Positions 1-5,403 of a DNA stretch of 8,532 bases are shown here, piece by piece. Position 1 is the first letter of the stretch. Each line of letters starts with the position of its first letter. The notes below the pieces were generated by a model. It saw only the letters and a list, made by a program, of their open reading frames with translations, ran no database searches and was not told the DNA's origin. A program made the position numbers and the translations under genes. Location: positions 1 through 8,532 of the forward strand of contig CADCUW010000018.1 in the NCBI GenBank assembly GCA_902805985.1, given 5' to 3'. This DNA comes from an uncultured Rubrobacteraceae bacterium (GTDB taxonomy: Bacteria; Actinomycetota; Rubrobacteria; Rubrobacterales; Rubrobacteraceae).

Positions 1-358
1 TCAGCGACCATCCGATGCCGAGGATCGCGAGCCACGCCCCCTGGTAGGCCGCCGACTGCAGCGCGTTGAACGCCACCTTCGACGAACGCTCCCTGTACAC
101 GAGCCACACGATAAGCGCCGCCACCGGTCCGAGGAACAGCGTGAAGATGTTGAGGAAACCGCTCAGGTGCGAGAGCACCGACCACGTCCTCTCCTCCCGC
201 GTCCCCATCGCGACGGACCCGCGCCCGACGGCCTCATCCTCGATGGCCCTGTAGCCCACCTGTTCCTGCCCCGCGGATTCCTCCTCCACGACCCCGACGG
301 GCTCCCGCCCGGCCTCCGGCTCCGCGGAGATCCCGTAGTTCTGTTCCCTGGACTCCAT
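1..358 (-). CDS. DUF4870 (Tic20-like) membrane protein, 3' end outside window
   Basis: Reading left from an ATG at 358-356, 119 complete codons are visible before the window edge. The first ~60 residues are hydrophilic and acidic (rich in E, G and A), a low-complexity N-terminal tail. Then comes the typical start of a DUF4870 domain: an E-R-T-W-S-V-L-S-H-L-S-G segment, a hydrophobic helix with L-G-P-V-A-A-L-I-V-W-L, a short basic Y-R-E-R-S-S-K loop, then V-A-F-N-A-L-Q-S. A second membrane helix is beginning at the edge. A purine-rich ribosome site (AGAGGA) lies 6 nt before the ATG, which supports this start. DUF4870 proteins are small multi-pass inner-membrane proteins of unknown function. 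The gene is divergent from lspA, with a 155-nt gap. The family call is by motif pattern; the C-terminus cannot be judged. Confidence 0.85.
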   Translation of the reverse strand, partial: MESREQNYGISAEPEAGREPVGVVEEESAGQEQVGYRAIEDEAVGRGSVAMGTREERTWSVLSHLSGFLNIFTLFLGPVAALIVWLVYRERSSKVAFNALQSAAYQGAWLAILGIGWSL

Positions 359-513
359 TATGGTTCCTCTCTGTCGTTCTCCAGCCTGCACGAACAGGTT
401 AAGCCCGCCACCCTCCGACCGCATCGGCCCCCGGACCGAAAAGGGGTAGTCCTTCGGGTGGAGGGTCGGCGCGCCTCGGGGCCGGTTCCGGCTGTGCTAG
501 GATCAACGCTCCG
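359..513. other. Divergent intergenic region between DUF4870 gene and lspA
   Basis: This 155-nt gap must hold the start signals of both divergent genes. On the plus side a TAGGAT hexamer sits just before lspA (separate entry). On the minus side I see only the ribosome site of the DUF4870 gene and no convincing -35/-10 pair. The stretch is GC-rich with scattered CCGACC/GGTCGG and CCACCC/GGGTGG pairs, but these do not stack into one continuous hairpin. Confidence 0.4.
495..503 (+). promoter_or_regulatory. Candidate extended -10 (TGC-TAGGAT) for lspA
   Basis: TG at 495-496, one base, then TAGGAT at 498-503. TAGGAT is a common actinobacterial -10 form, and the TG makes it an extended -10. No good -35 is seen 16-18 nt upstream. 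Transcription would be expected to start about 7 nt downstream, near 510, only ~3 nt before the lspA ATG at 514. There is also no clear Shine-Dalgarno sequence in the 10 nt before the ATG. Together these suggest a leaderless or nearly leaderless mRNA. This is inference from pattern only. Confidence 0.45.
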
Positions 514-1041
514 ATGGAAGAACCCCTCAAGGAGAGCCAGAGAGACCGAGCCGGGGGTATCCTCCGGGCTCTGGCGACCGCCGGCACGGTCTTTGCCGCG
601 GACCAGGGGCTGAAGGCCGTCGTCGAGAACTCCATGCGGGTCGGGGAGAGCATTGCGCTCGTGCCGGGTTTCCTGAGCCTCACGCACATCAAGAACGACG
701 GCGGCGCCTTCGGCATTCTCGGGGGGAGCCAGCTCTTGCTGCTCGCGGGGAGCGCGGTGGCCGTCGGGGTCGTGTTGTGGATGCTGCTATCTGGCCCGAC
801 CTTGGGAGCAACGACCTACGGGTGCGGCCTGATCCTGGGTGGCGCCGCCGGCAACCTGCTCGACCGCCTGACGGCAGGCGAGGTCACCGACTACGTCCAC
901 TTCTCTTTCTGGTACATCTTCAACGCGGCCGACGCCGCCATAACCGTCGGCGTCGGCCTCTTGCTGCTCTCGGCCTTGCAGCCAGAGGGGGCCGGACGGT
1001 CGTCGAGCGATCAACCCGCCGACCGTACTTCCTTGCATTAG
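514..1041 (+). CDS. lspA: Lipoprotein signal peptidase (signal peptidase II)
   Basis: A 175-residue protein, within the usual LspA length. It is the inner-membrane aspartyl protease that removes signal peptides from lipidated prolipoproteins (family A8). Seen in sequence: D30-Q-x-x-K34 at the end of the first membrane helix; the N61-D-G-G-A-F-G box; G113-N-L-L-D117-R-L with the first catalytic Asp; and F136-N-A-A-D140-A-A-I with the second. About four hydrophobic helices are present (roughly 17-38, 72-93, 98-116, 136-157), as expected. The N-terminal ~15 residues are charged, and the C-terminal tail (157-175) is polar and not conserved. The ATG was chosen because no better start or ribosome site lies upstream. 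Unlike many bacteria, no rluD pseudouridine synthase gene follows. The gene instead meets a transporter pseudogene on the other strand. Confidence 0.96.
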   Translation: MEEPLKESQRDRAGGILRALATAGTVFAADQGLKAVVENSMRVGESIALVPGFLSLTHIKNDGGAFGILGGSQLLLLAGSAVAVGVVLWMLLSGPTLGATTYGCGLILGGAAGNLLDRLTAGEVTDYVHFSFWYIFNAADAAITVGVGLLLLSALQPEGAGRSSSDQPADRTSLH

Positions 1042-1070
1042 AGATCTCCAACCCGGTTCCAACGCGCCCC
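1042..1070. other. Junction between lspA stop and end of ZIP homology
   Basis: These 29 nt lie between the lspA stop codon and the last recognisable ZIP residue. The final remnant frame reads on to a stop at 1044-1042 with residues that do not resemble the family, so the deletion that removed the transporter's 3' half probably ends here. No hairpin terminator for lspA is seen. Confidence 0.5.
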
Positions 1071-1474
1071 CACGCCCCCACCCTCGATCAGGCTGATCCC
1101 GATAGCCGCCGACTCCGGGATACCGTCTCAAGCAAAGCACCCATGGCGATGGCGGCGGCCGAGCCGCCCTGCCTCTCCCCGGCGTTCTTGCGGCGCTCGC
1201 CGCCCCGCCGGTTGACCTTCAGATCCGCGAGGTAGAACACCGCGGCCCCGAGCAGCAGTCCCGGCGCCGCCGCGACGAGGCCCCGACCCCGTACGCCGCC
1301 TCCATCAACTCGAAGGCGACGGATGAGAGGAGCACGCCGGCCCCGAGCGCCATGACGACGGCCATGAGCCGCCGCGACGCGCCGGCAGAGAGGCCCAACC
1401 ACGGCCCCGACGAGGAGCGCCGCACCCCCGACGAAACCCCAGAACGACGGCTCGAGTGCCCCGGCGACGGGCTC
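1071..1474 (-). pseudogene. Decayed, 3'-truncated ZIP-family metal transporter
   Basis: Read on the minus strand, three frames stitched together give the N-terminal half of a bacterial ZIP (GufA/ZupT-type) divalent-metal transporter. Frame 1 (about 1450-1397) carries F-W-G-F-V-G-G-A-A-L-L-V-G-A-V-V-G. Frame 2 (about 1393-1285) carries L-S-A-G-A-S-R-R-L-M-A-V-V-M-A-L-G-A-G-V-L-L and S-V-A-F-E-L-M-E-A-A-Y. Frame 3 (about 1282-1130) carries P-G-L-L-L-G-A-A-V-F-Y-L-A-D, V-N-R-R-G-G and G-G-S-A-A-A-I-A-M-G-A-L-L. A last frame (1127-1071) carries D-G-I-P-E-S-A-A-I-G-I-S-L-I-E-G-G-G. The shifts look like an extra G in the run at 1394-1396, a lost G in the run at 1281-1284, and a duplicated GA at 1126-1129. 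No start codon or ribosome site is visible: the remnant begins right after the stop codon (1477-1475) of the upstream gene. The C-terminal half, including the metal-site N-x-P-E-G region, is absent. Recognition is by family resemblance, but the stitched match is extensive. Confidence 0.85.
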
Positions 1475-2065
1475 TTACCGCTCGATGAGACGCTCGTACA
1501 CGGCCCGGTACCGGCCGATCGCCAGTCGCAGGTCTTCGGTGGACTGTTCCTCCGAATCCCCGTCGGAGGTCCGGCCTGACCGGGCGACCACGTCGGCCCG
1601 GATGCGGCGGGCCTCACGGTAGTCGTCGGCGACGTCGGGGTGCATGGCGGCCAGGTTCTTCTCCGTCTCCTCGTCGCTCTGGGATGAGTCCGTGGCGAAG
1701 CGGCGCTCGTGGAGGATGTCGGAGATGGTGCGGTCCGCCATCTCTATGGACTTCTCCGGGTTGTCCACGAAGACCCGCTCGACCTCGCCCCACTGCCCCT
1801 CGAAGTGCTCCCGCCGCTCGTCGGAGAGCGGCTCGGCGCTCCGCTCCACGCTCCCGCGCCGCCGCCGGAGCTCTTTGTCCGCCTCCTCCTCAGACCCCTT
1901 CTCCTGGGCGGTCCGCTCGTACTCGGGGCCGAACTCCTCGCGGCTGCGCTCCCGCTGTTGCTCCTGCCGCCTCGCCCGGCTCCGCCTCACGGCGAAGAAG
2001 ATCGCCAACAGCAGGATCACCACGACGACCACCACGATGATCGTAACAAGTAACGCGGTATTCAA
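1475..2065 (-). CDS. Membrane-anchored charged protein of unknown function
   Basis: 196 residues from a TTG start at 2065-2063. This start was chosen because a strong ribosome site (GGAGGAG) lies a few nt upstream, and because the protein then begins directly with a membrane helix. Longer readings to 2152 only add a basic, non-conserved tail. Residues ~4-26 are very hydrophobic, with a run of V and I, followed by an R-R-S-R-A-R-R stop-transfer patch: one membrane anchor with the rest probably cytoplasmic. Residues 27-100 are rich in E, R, K and S and may be extended or coiled coil. The C-terminal part has a W-G-E-V-E-R-V-F-V-D-N-P segment with a following M-A-D. It ends in a T-E-D-L-R-L-A-I-G-R-Y-R box, a pattern I associate with unnamed actinobacterial 'putative secreted/membrane' proteins. 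No enzymatic motif is seen. It is divergent from the small charged protein gene at 2219. Confidence 0.85.
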   Translation of the reverse strand: MNTALLVTIIVVVVVVILLLAIFFAVRRSRARRQEQQRERSREEFGPEYERTAQEKGSEEEADKELRRRRGSVERSAEPLSDERREHFEGQWGEVERVFVDNPEKSIEMADRTISDILHERRFATDSSQSDEETEKNLAAMHPDVADDYREARRIRADVVARSGRTSDGDSEEQSTEDLRLAIGRYRAVYERLIER

Positions 2066-2218
2066 GATCTCTCCTCCTTCTCCTCGTTTACCCCGCTTTG
2101 TTCCCCAAACGAAACGCACGTAACGTGATCCAAAACCACCGCGGTTTCCCATCGGGCCCGTCGTGGCATAAAATCCACTGTGGCGGTGACGCCGCCCAGC
2201 TAGCGAGAGGAGCGACGC
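2066..2218. promoter_or_regulatory. Divergent promoter region with palindrome and candidate promoters
   Basis: This 153-nt gap separates two divergent genes for charged proteins. On the plus strand TAAAAT (2169-2174) is a plausible -10, about 45 nt before the ATG at 2219; no clear TTGACA is seen at the right distance. On the minus strand GTTT (2110-2107) and GGGTAA (2093-2088) resemble the GTTT/GGGTA elements of SigB/SigF-type stress promoters, but the 13-nt gap is a little short. An 11-bp inverted repeat CACGTAACGTG (2117-2127) lies between them and could be an operator. All of these are pattern calls only. Confidence 0.4.
2117..2127. repeat. CACGT-A-ACGTG inverted repeat
   Basis: Perfect 5-bp arms around one central base, located between the two divergent genes and just upstream of the minus-strand GTTT/GGGTAA candidate. 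The position suits a dimeric regulator's operator, but a single short palindrome can arise by chance. I see no second copy elsewhere in the window. Confidence 0.4.
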
Positions 2219-2410
2219 ATGACCGAGCGAGACCGACGCGAGGGAACCGGTGGGACCGAGAACAACGTCAAGGACGAGCTAGACGAGGCCGCCGGCAAGG
2301 GCCGCAAGAAGGAGGCCACCCCGGATGCCGTCGAGGAAGAGGCCACGGGCGGTGGTGGCGGGGTCAAGGACAACGTAAGAGACGAGCACGAAGAGACCCA
2401 GCGCCACTAG
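2219..2410 (+). CDS. Small, highly charged hydrophilic protein, possibly CsbD-like
   Basis: 63 residues with no hydrophobic segment; K, R, D, E, G, T and A make up nearly all of it. A good ribosome site (GAGAGGAG) lies just before the ATG. Residues ~16-27 read N-V-K-D-E-L-D-E-A-A-G-K, and residues ~49-59 repeat the theme as V-K-D-N-V-R-D-E-H-E-E, joined by a run of five glycines (44-48). The K-D/E-A-A-G-K pattern recalls CsbD-type general-stress proteins, but the match is loose and the usual CsbD spacing is not obvious. Such proteins are often disordered and stress-induced. The upstream region has a TAAAAT -10 candidate, and a strong terminator follows within 24 nt, so this looks like a single-gene unit. 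The gene is well supported; the family assignment is tentative. Confidence 0.75.
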   Translation: MTERDRREGTGGTENNVKDELDEAAGKGRKKEATPDAVEEEATGGGGGVKDNVRDEHEETQRH

Positions 2411-2433
2411 CAACAGAGTAGTTCCGAAAGGGG

Positions 2434-2467
2434 GGACCGGGGCTTGGAGGCCCCGGTCCTCTTCTCT
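2434..2467 (+). terminator. Strong intrinsic terminator, possibly bidirectional
   Basis: A perfect 10-bp stem, GGACCGGGGC (2434-2443) with GCCCCGGTCC (2450-2459), encloses the 6-nt loop TTGGAG and is followed by the T-rich tail TCTTCTCT (2460-2467). It lies 24 nt after the stop of the small charged protein gene. Read from the other strand the same stem is followed by C5-TTT, a weaker tail, so it may also end the minus-strand operon whose last stop codon is at 2473-2471. Confidence 0.88.
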
Positions 2468-2470
2468 GCC

Positions 2471-2902
2471 CTAGCGCACCCTCGGCCGGTTGGAGTCCGT
2501 GCGGGAGCGGCCGAAGAGCCTATCGAGGAAGTGGTCGGCCACGTATGCGCCAGCGGCGCCGCCGAGGACGCCGAGGACGACGTCGAAGATCGAGTCGGGA
2601 AGGGTGTTGGCGATCGCGACGCCCATCGCGGAGAGCACCACCTCGATCCCCTCCCACCCGCCGGCGCCCAGAAGGCCGATGACCGCGCCCGTAACGATGG
2701 CGTGGCGGGGGGTATCGAAGAACTCGTCGTCGCCGCCGCCGCGGTAGATGATCTCCGCGACGACCGCCACGAGCACGAACGGCGTCAGGAAGTGGGCGAT
2801 CTCATCGTAGAGCGGTATCGGCTCGAAGATCTTGAAGATAAACCCAGCCCCGTTCAGCGCGATGCAGATCAGGATCAGCAAGACGACCCACCTACGCGGC
2901 AT
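2471..2902 (-). CDS. Small multi-pass membrane protein, DUF2238/YjdF-like
   Basis: 143 residues with about four hydrophobic segments (roughly 5-26, 38-53, 68-82, 104-122). Polar signature residues are spaced as in DUF2238/YjdF-like and VanZ-like membrane proteins: Y32-D33-E34-x-x-H37-F, then G82-W83-E84-x-x-E, then D103-S-I-F-D107-V-V-L-G. These acidic, His and Trp-Glu positions near the membrane face suggest a conserved site, but the family's function is not known to me. The ribosome site GGAAGGG sits 7 nt before the ATG at 2902. It is the last gene of the minus-strand cluster, 40 nt after tdk, and ends against the terminator at 2434-2467. The assignment to DUF2238 rather than a relative is moderately sure. 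Confidence 0.8.
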   Translation of the reverse strand: MPRRWVVLLILICIALNGAGFIFKIFEPIPLYDEIAHFLTPFVLVAVVAEIIYRGGGDDEFFDTPRHAIVTGAVIGLLGAGGWEGIEVVLSAMGVAIANTLPDSIFDVVLGVLGGAAGAYVADHFLDRLFGRSRTDSNRPRVR

Positions 2903-2942
2903 ACTCAGACCCTTCCGGTTGTACCGTGGCTTCTAATTGCGC

Positions 2943-3575
2943 CTATACCCCCGGGAGCCCGTACTGAAAAACGCCCTCGGGCACCTCGTGGCAGTGGCGG
3001 CAACGGGCCTCGTAGCTCTCTTCGGCCCCCACCAGGATGATCGGGGCTGAGGCCGGCGCGGGTTGGCCGTCTATGAGGCGCTGGGAGCGGGCGGCGTCCC
3101 GGCCGCAGCGGGCGCAGATGGCGCGGAGCTTGACTATTTCGTCGGCCTCGGCGAGCAGGTCCGGCATCGGGCCGAAGGGCTCGCCGCGGAAGTCCATGTC
3201 GAGGCCGGCCACGATCACCTCGTAGCCGCCGTCCGCGAGCTGCCGGCAGGCCTCAACGATGCCGGCGTCGAAGAACTGGGCCTCCTCGACGGCGACGACG
3301 TCGGTGGACGGGTCTACGGCTTCGAGCAGCTCCGCGCTGGAGCCGACGGGGACCGCCTCGTGGGGGACGCCGTTGTGGGACCGGATCTCGTCGTGCTCGG
3401 AGCGGGTCTCGAGAGCGTGCTTGAAGACCTGTACCCGGCGGCGGGCGTAGATCGCGCGCCGGGAGAGCCGGATCAACTCCTCCGTCTTACCGGAGAACAT
3501 GGAGCCCGAGATCACGGTCAACGAGCCGGACCTGAGCGTCGGATCTTCTTCTAGAGGTCTGAAAGTCTGCATCAT
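2943..3575 (-). CDS. tdk: Thymidine kinase (type II)
   Basis: 210 residues, a normal length. It phosphorylates thymidine to dTMP with ATP in the pyrimidine salvage pathway, in the cytoplasm. Seen: P-loop G24-S-M-F-S-G-K-T31; the Walker B/catalytic box V95-E96-E97-A98-Q99-F100-F101, with E97 the expected general base; G123[10 protein letters not shown]; and the zinc-binding pairs C153-x-x-C156 and C191-x-x-C194 flanking the lasso region, ending Y187-E-A-R-C. The usual D of D-E-A-Q-F is E96 here, a mild change. Two ATGs are adjacent (3575 and 3572). The upstream ribosome site is weak (AGG), so either could be used. It lies 43 nt after the VTT gene and 40 nt before the DUF2238-like gene, and a candidate -10 just upstream could give it its own promoter. 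Confidence 0.97.
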   Translation of the reverse strand: MMQTFRPLEEDPTLRSGSLTVISGSMFSGKTEELIRLSRRAIYARRRVQVFKHALETRSEHDEIRSHNGVPHEAVPVGSSAELLEAVDPSTDVVAVEEAQFFDAGIVEACRQLADGGYEVIVAGLDMDFRGEPFGPMPDLLAEADEIVKLRAICARCGRDAARSQRLIDGQPAPASAPIILVGAEESYEARCRHCHEVPEGVFQYGLPGV

Positions 3576-3583
3576 ACCGACCT

Positions 3584-3589
3584 ATTTTA
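3584..3589 (-). promoter_or_regulatory. Candidate -10 (TAAAAT) for tdk
   Basis: Read on the minus strand, TAAAAT ends 8 nt before the first tdk ATG. The expected transcription start would fall at or just before the ATG, so the transcript would be leaderless or nearly so, as also suspected for lspA. No convincing -35 is found upstream. The 43-nt gap is otherwise AT-richer than its surroundings. Confidence 0.35.
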
Positions 3590-3618
3590 CTTGTCCTCGA
3601 CGGGATTACCGGCACCCT

Positions 3619-4332
3619 TCAGTCCCCTCCGCGACCCCCTTTCCTACGCCTCACGACGGCGAAGACGAGCACCCCGACGATCACGAGCGCTGACGTCACG
3701 AGAAAGAGGCCGACGTACTCGGGGGCCTGACGGCCGAGGTAGGAGTAGAGGAAGGTCTGGGGGAGGATGCCCAAAGCGGTGGCTAGCACGAAAGCGCCAA
3801 AGCGCATCCGGGTCAGGCCGGCGGCGTAGCTTATGGCGTCGAAGGCCACGCCGGGGACGAGGCGGCCGGCGAAGACCGCGTACATGCCCCACCGCTCGAA
3901 CCAGCGGTCGGCGGACTCAAGGCCCGTCCTGCCGACCAGCGCCTCCACGGGACCCCGCCCGAGCGCCCGCGAGACGCCGAAGCAGACCGCGGCGGCCAGG
4001 ACGTGGCCGAAGAGGGAGAGCGTCCAGCCCCAGAAGACGCCGAAAGCGAGGCCGTTGGCGAAGGTGATCAGGAACGAGGGCACCGGCGCCGCCAGCGCCT
4101 GCAAGACCATCAGAAAGCACGAGGCTACCGGCGCCCAGATCCCGAACGAGAGGATGTAGTCCCGCAGCCCCGCGACGTCCCCCCGCCCCAGGATGCCGAG
4201 CGCCCGGTTCGTCTCCTCCCTGAACCCGTCAACGAGCCCGTACAACAGCCCGGAAGACAGGGCGACGATCAGAAGCGCCCAGAGGCGCAGCCGGCGCACA
4301 GCGCGCGCGTTCGGCTCCGTCGGCCGACTCAT
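3619..4332 (-). CDS. TVP38/TMEM64-family (VTT domain) membrane protein
   Basis: 237 residues, typical for the family. After a basic N-terminus there is a membrane helix (~17-34), a soluble linker (35-63), then the VTT/SNARE-associated domain (~65-200). This includes P83-V-P-S-F-L-I-T-F-A-N-G-L-A-F-G, a re-entrant-type hydrophobic hairpin, the conserved G156-R-L-V-P160-G block and F164-D-A-I-S-Y-A-A-G-L-T-R-M. It closes with G188-I-L-P-Q-T-F and a last helix (~206-226) before a basic tail. Family members are integral membrane proteins related to DedA. Lipid-scrambling or transport roles are proposed, but no substrate can be read here. The ATG lies 15 nt after the stop of the CoA-lyase gene; the ribosome site is weak, so translational coupling is likely. 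Confidence 0.93.
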   Translation of the reverse strand: MSRPTEPNARAVRRLRLWALLIVALSSGLLYGLVDGFREETNRALGILGRGDVAGLRDYILSFGIWAPVASCFLMVLQALAAPVPSFLITFANGLAFGVFWGWTLSLFGHVLAAAVCFGVSRALGRGPVEALVGRTGLESADRWFERWGMYAVFAGRLVPGVAFDAISYAAGLTRMRFGAFVLATALGILPQTFLYSYLGRQAPEYVGLFLVTSALVIVGVLVFAVVRRRKGGRGGD

Positions 4333-4347
4333 ATCCCGTGGAGGGGG

Positions 4348-5256
4348 CTAACCGTGCCCGGGAGCCGTGTCCAGGGTCCTTTGGGCCATCCGGATCGAGG
4401 CGGCGTCCACCATCTGCCCGTCCACGCTGACCGCCCCCGAGCCGGCCGCGTTCGCCTCTTCGTACGCCCCGACCACCTTTTTCGCCCACGAGATCTCGCC
4501 CTCTGTCGGCGAAAAGACCTCGTTGACGACGGGAACCTGGGCGGGGTGGATGCACCACTTGCCGTCGAAGCCTATGGCCCGGGCCACCCGGCAGGCCGCC
4601 CGCAGGCCCTCCTCGTCGCGGTGGTCCGCGACCGGGCCGTCCACTGCCCGTAGCCCCGCCGCCCGCGCCGCCACCACGATGCGCTGCATGACGTACCCGA
4701 AGCGGTGCCCTGGGTACGCCCCGTCCCACTCGTCCCTGGTGCCGAGGCTCGTCTGCGGCATCCCCAGGCTCGCCGCGAAGTCCCCGGGGCCGAAGTGCAA
4801 TGCCTGCAGCCGGTCCGTCGAGCGGGCTATGGCGTCGACCTTCGTCAGGCCCTCGGCGGTCTCTACCTGGGCTTCAAGTTTTACCTTGCCGGGATCGAGG
4901 CCGGCATTCATCTCTACTCCGTCGAGCAGGACGGCGACGGCGTGGAGGTCTTCGGGGCGGTTGACCTTGGGGATCAGGACGGCGTCCAGCGCGCCTCCCG
5001 CCTCTTCGGCGACCTCGATCACATCCCGGTAGAACCACCGCGTGTCGAGGGCGTTGACCCTGAACAGCGTGGGCCTGCCGCCCCAGTCCAACTCTCTCAG
5101 GGCCCCGACCACGTCTTCCCGTGCGCCCGCTTTCCTCCCCGGCGCCACGGCGTCCTCGAGATCCACGAAGACCGCGTCCGCCTCCGAGGCGAGCGCCTTC
5201 TCGACCATCTTCCGGTTCGAGGCAGGTACCGCCAACAGAGAACGCGCCGCAACCAT
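4348..5256 (-). CDS. HpcH/HpaI-family CoA ester lyase (CitE / malyl-CoA lyase type)
   Basis: 302 residues from the ATG at 5256-5254. This start was chosen over an upstream in-frame ATG (5298) because GGGAGGT sits 7 nt before it and homology begins at once with A-R-S-L-L-A-V-P-A. The fold is a TIM barrel. Seen: V31-D-L-E34-D35-A-V, R66-V-N, P96-K97, the metal-ligand Glu in V131-E132-T-A-E-G, F155-G-P-G-D159-F-A-A-S-L-G-M with the second metal ligand, and a late G-K-W-C-I-H-P-A-Q segment. This set fits enzymes that cleave or form (S)-malyl-CoA, beta-methylmalyl-CoA or citramalyl-CoA using Mg2+. The F-G-P-G-D-F-A-A-S-L-G box looks closer to malyl-CoA lyases than to true citrate lyase beta chains, and no citD/citF genes are nearby. 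Exact substrate unknown. It is the first gene of the minus-strand cluster. Confidence 0.92.
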   Translation of the reverse strand: MVAARSLLAVPASNRKMVEKALASEADAVFVDLEDAVAPGRKAGAREDVVGALRELDWGGRPTLFRVNALDTRWFYRDVIEVAEEAGGALDAVLIPKVNRPEDLHAVAVLLDGVEMNAGLDPGKVKLEAQVETAEGLTKVDAIARSTDRLQALHFGPGDFAASLGMPQTSLGTRDEWDGAYPGHRFGYVMQRIVVAARAAGLRAVDGPVADHRDEEGLRAACRVARAIGFDGKWCIHPAQVPVVNEVFSPTEGEISWAKKVVGAYEEANAAGSGAVSVDGQMVDAASIRMAQRTLDTAPGHG

Positions 5257-5329
5257 GTTTCGACCTCCCTCTTCCGCGACCGCCCGCCATTCTCGCACAC
5301 CCCTCGCCCGGGAATATCTCCGGTTGCCC

Positions 5330-5358
5330 TTGACACACTCCCTGTCGCGTACTTTTAT
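5330..5358 (+). promoter_or_regulatory. Sigma-70-type promoter upstream of VC0807-like gene
   Basis: A perfect TTGACA -35 (5330-5335), a 17-nt spacer, then TTTTAT (5353-5358), which matches TATAAT at 4 of 6 positions. The start would be near 5365, leaving a leader of about 39 nt before the ATG at 5404. This is the best-looking promoter in the window. Confidence 0.65.
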
Positions 5359-5377
5359 CGGGAAGTTGGATACGCAC

Positions 5378-5383
5378 TACAAT
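5378..5383 (+). promoter_or_regulatory. Second candidate -10 (TACAAT)
   Basis: TACAAT matches TATAAT at 5 of 6 positions and lies 20 nt before the ATG at 5404, but no good -35 is found 16-18 nt upstream. It could be a second start for the same gene or chance. Confidence 0.3.
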
Positions 5384-5403
5384 CCACGGGCGAGCGGCGC
5401 CGT

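Larger units (their letters stand above)
5257..5403. other. Divergent intergenic region, CoA lyase / VC0807-like gene
   Basis: The 147-nt gap holds the promoter of the plus-strand gene (separate entries) and the ribosome site of the CoA-lyase gene. I do not see a convincing minus-strand -35/-10 pair for the lyase operon. GATATT, read on the minus strand near 5310-5320, is the best weak -10 candidate. Confidence 0.35.

Noticed and set aside
1980..2060. Short repeated ACGACGACCACCACGATGATCG-type stretch as a microsatellite
   Set aside because: It encodes the V/I run of the membrane anchor; the repeat look comes from repeated valine and isoleucine codons.
2444..3040. A 198-codon plus-strand open frame
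   Set aside because: It is antisense to the DUF2238-like gene and the end of tdk, starts in the terminator loop, and has no ribosome site.
4705..5403. A long plus-strand open reading frame continuous with the VC0807-like gene
   Set aside because: It lies antisense over the well-supported CoA-lyase gene and its translation is low-complexity. The membrane protein homology and promoter place the real start at 5404.
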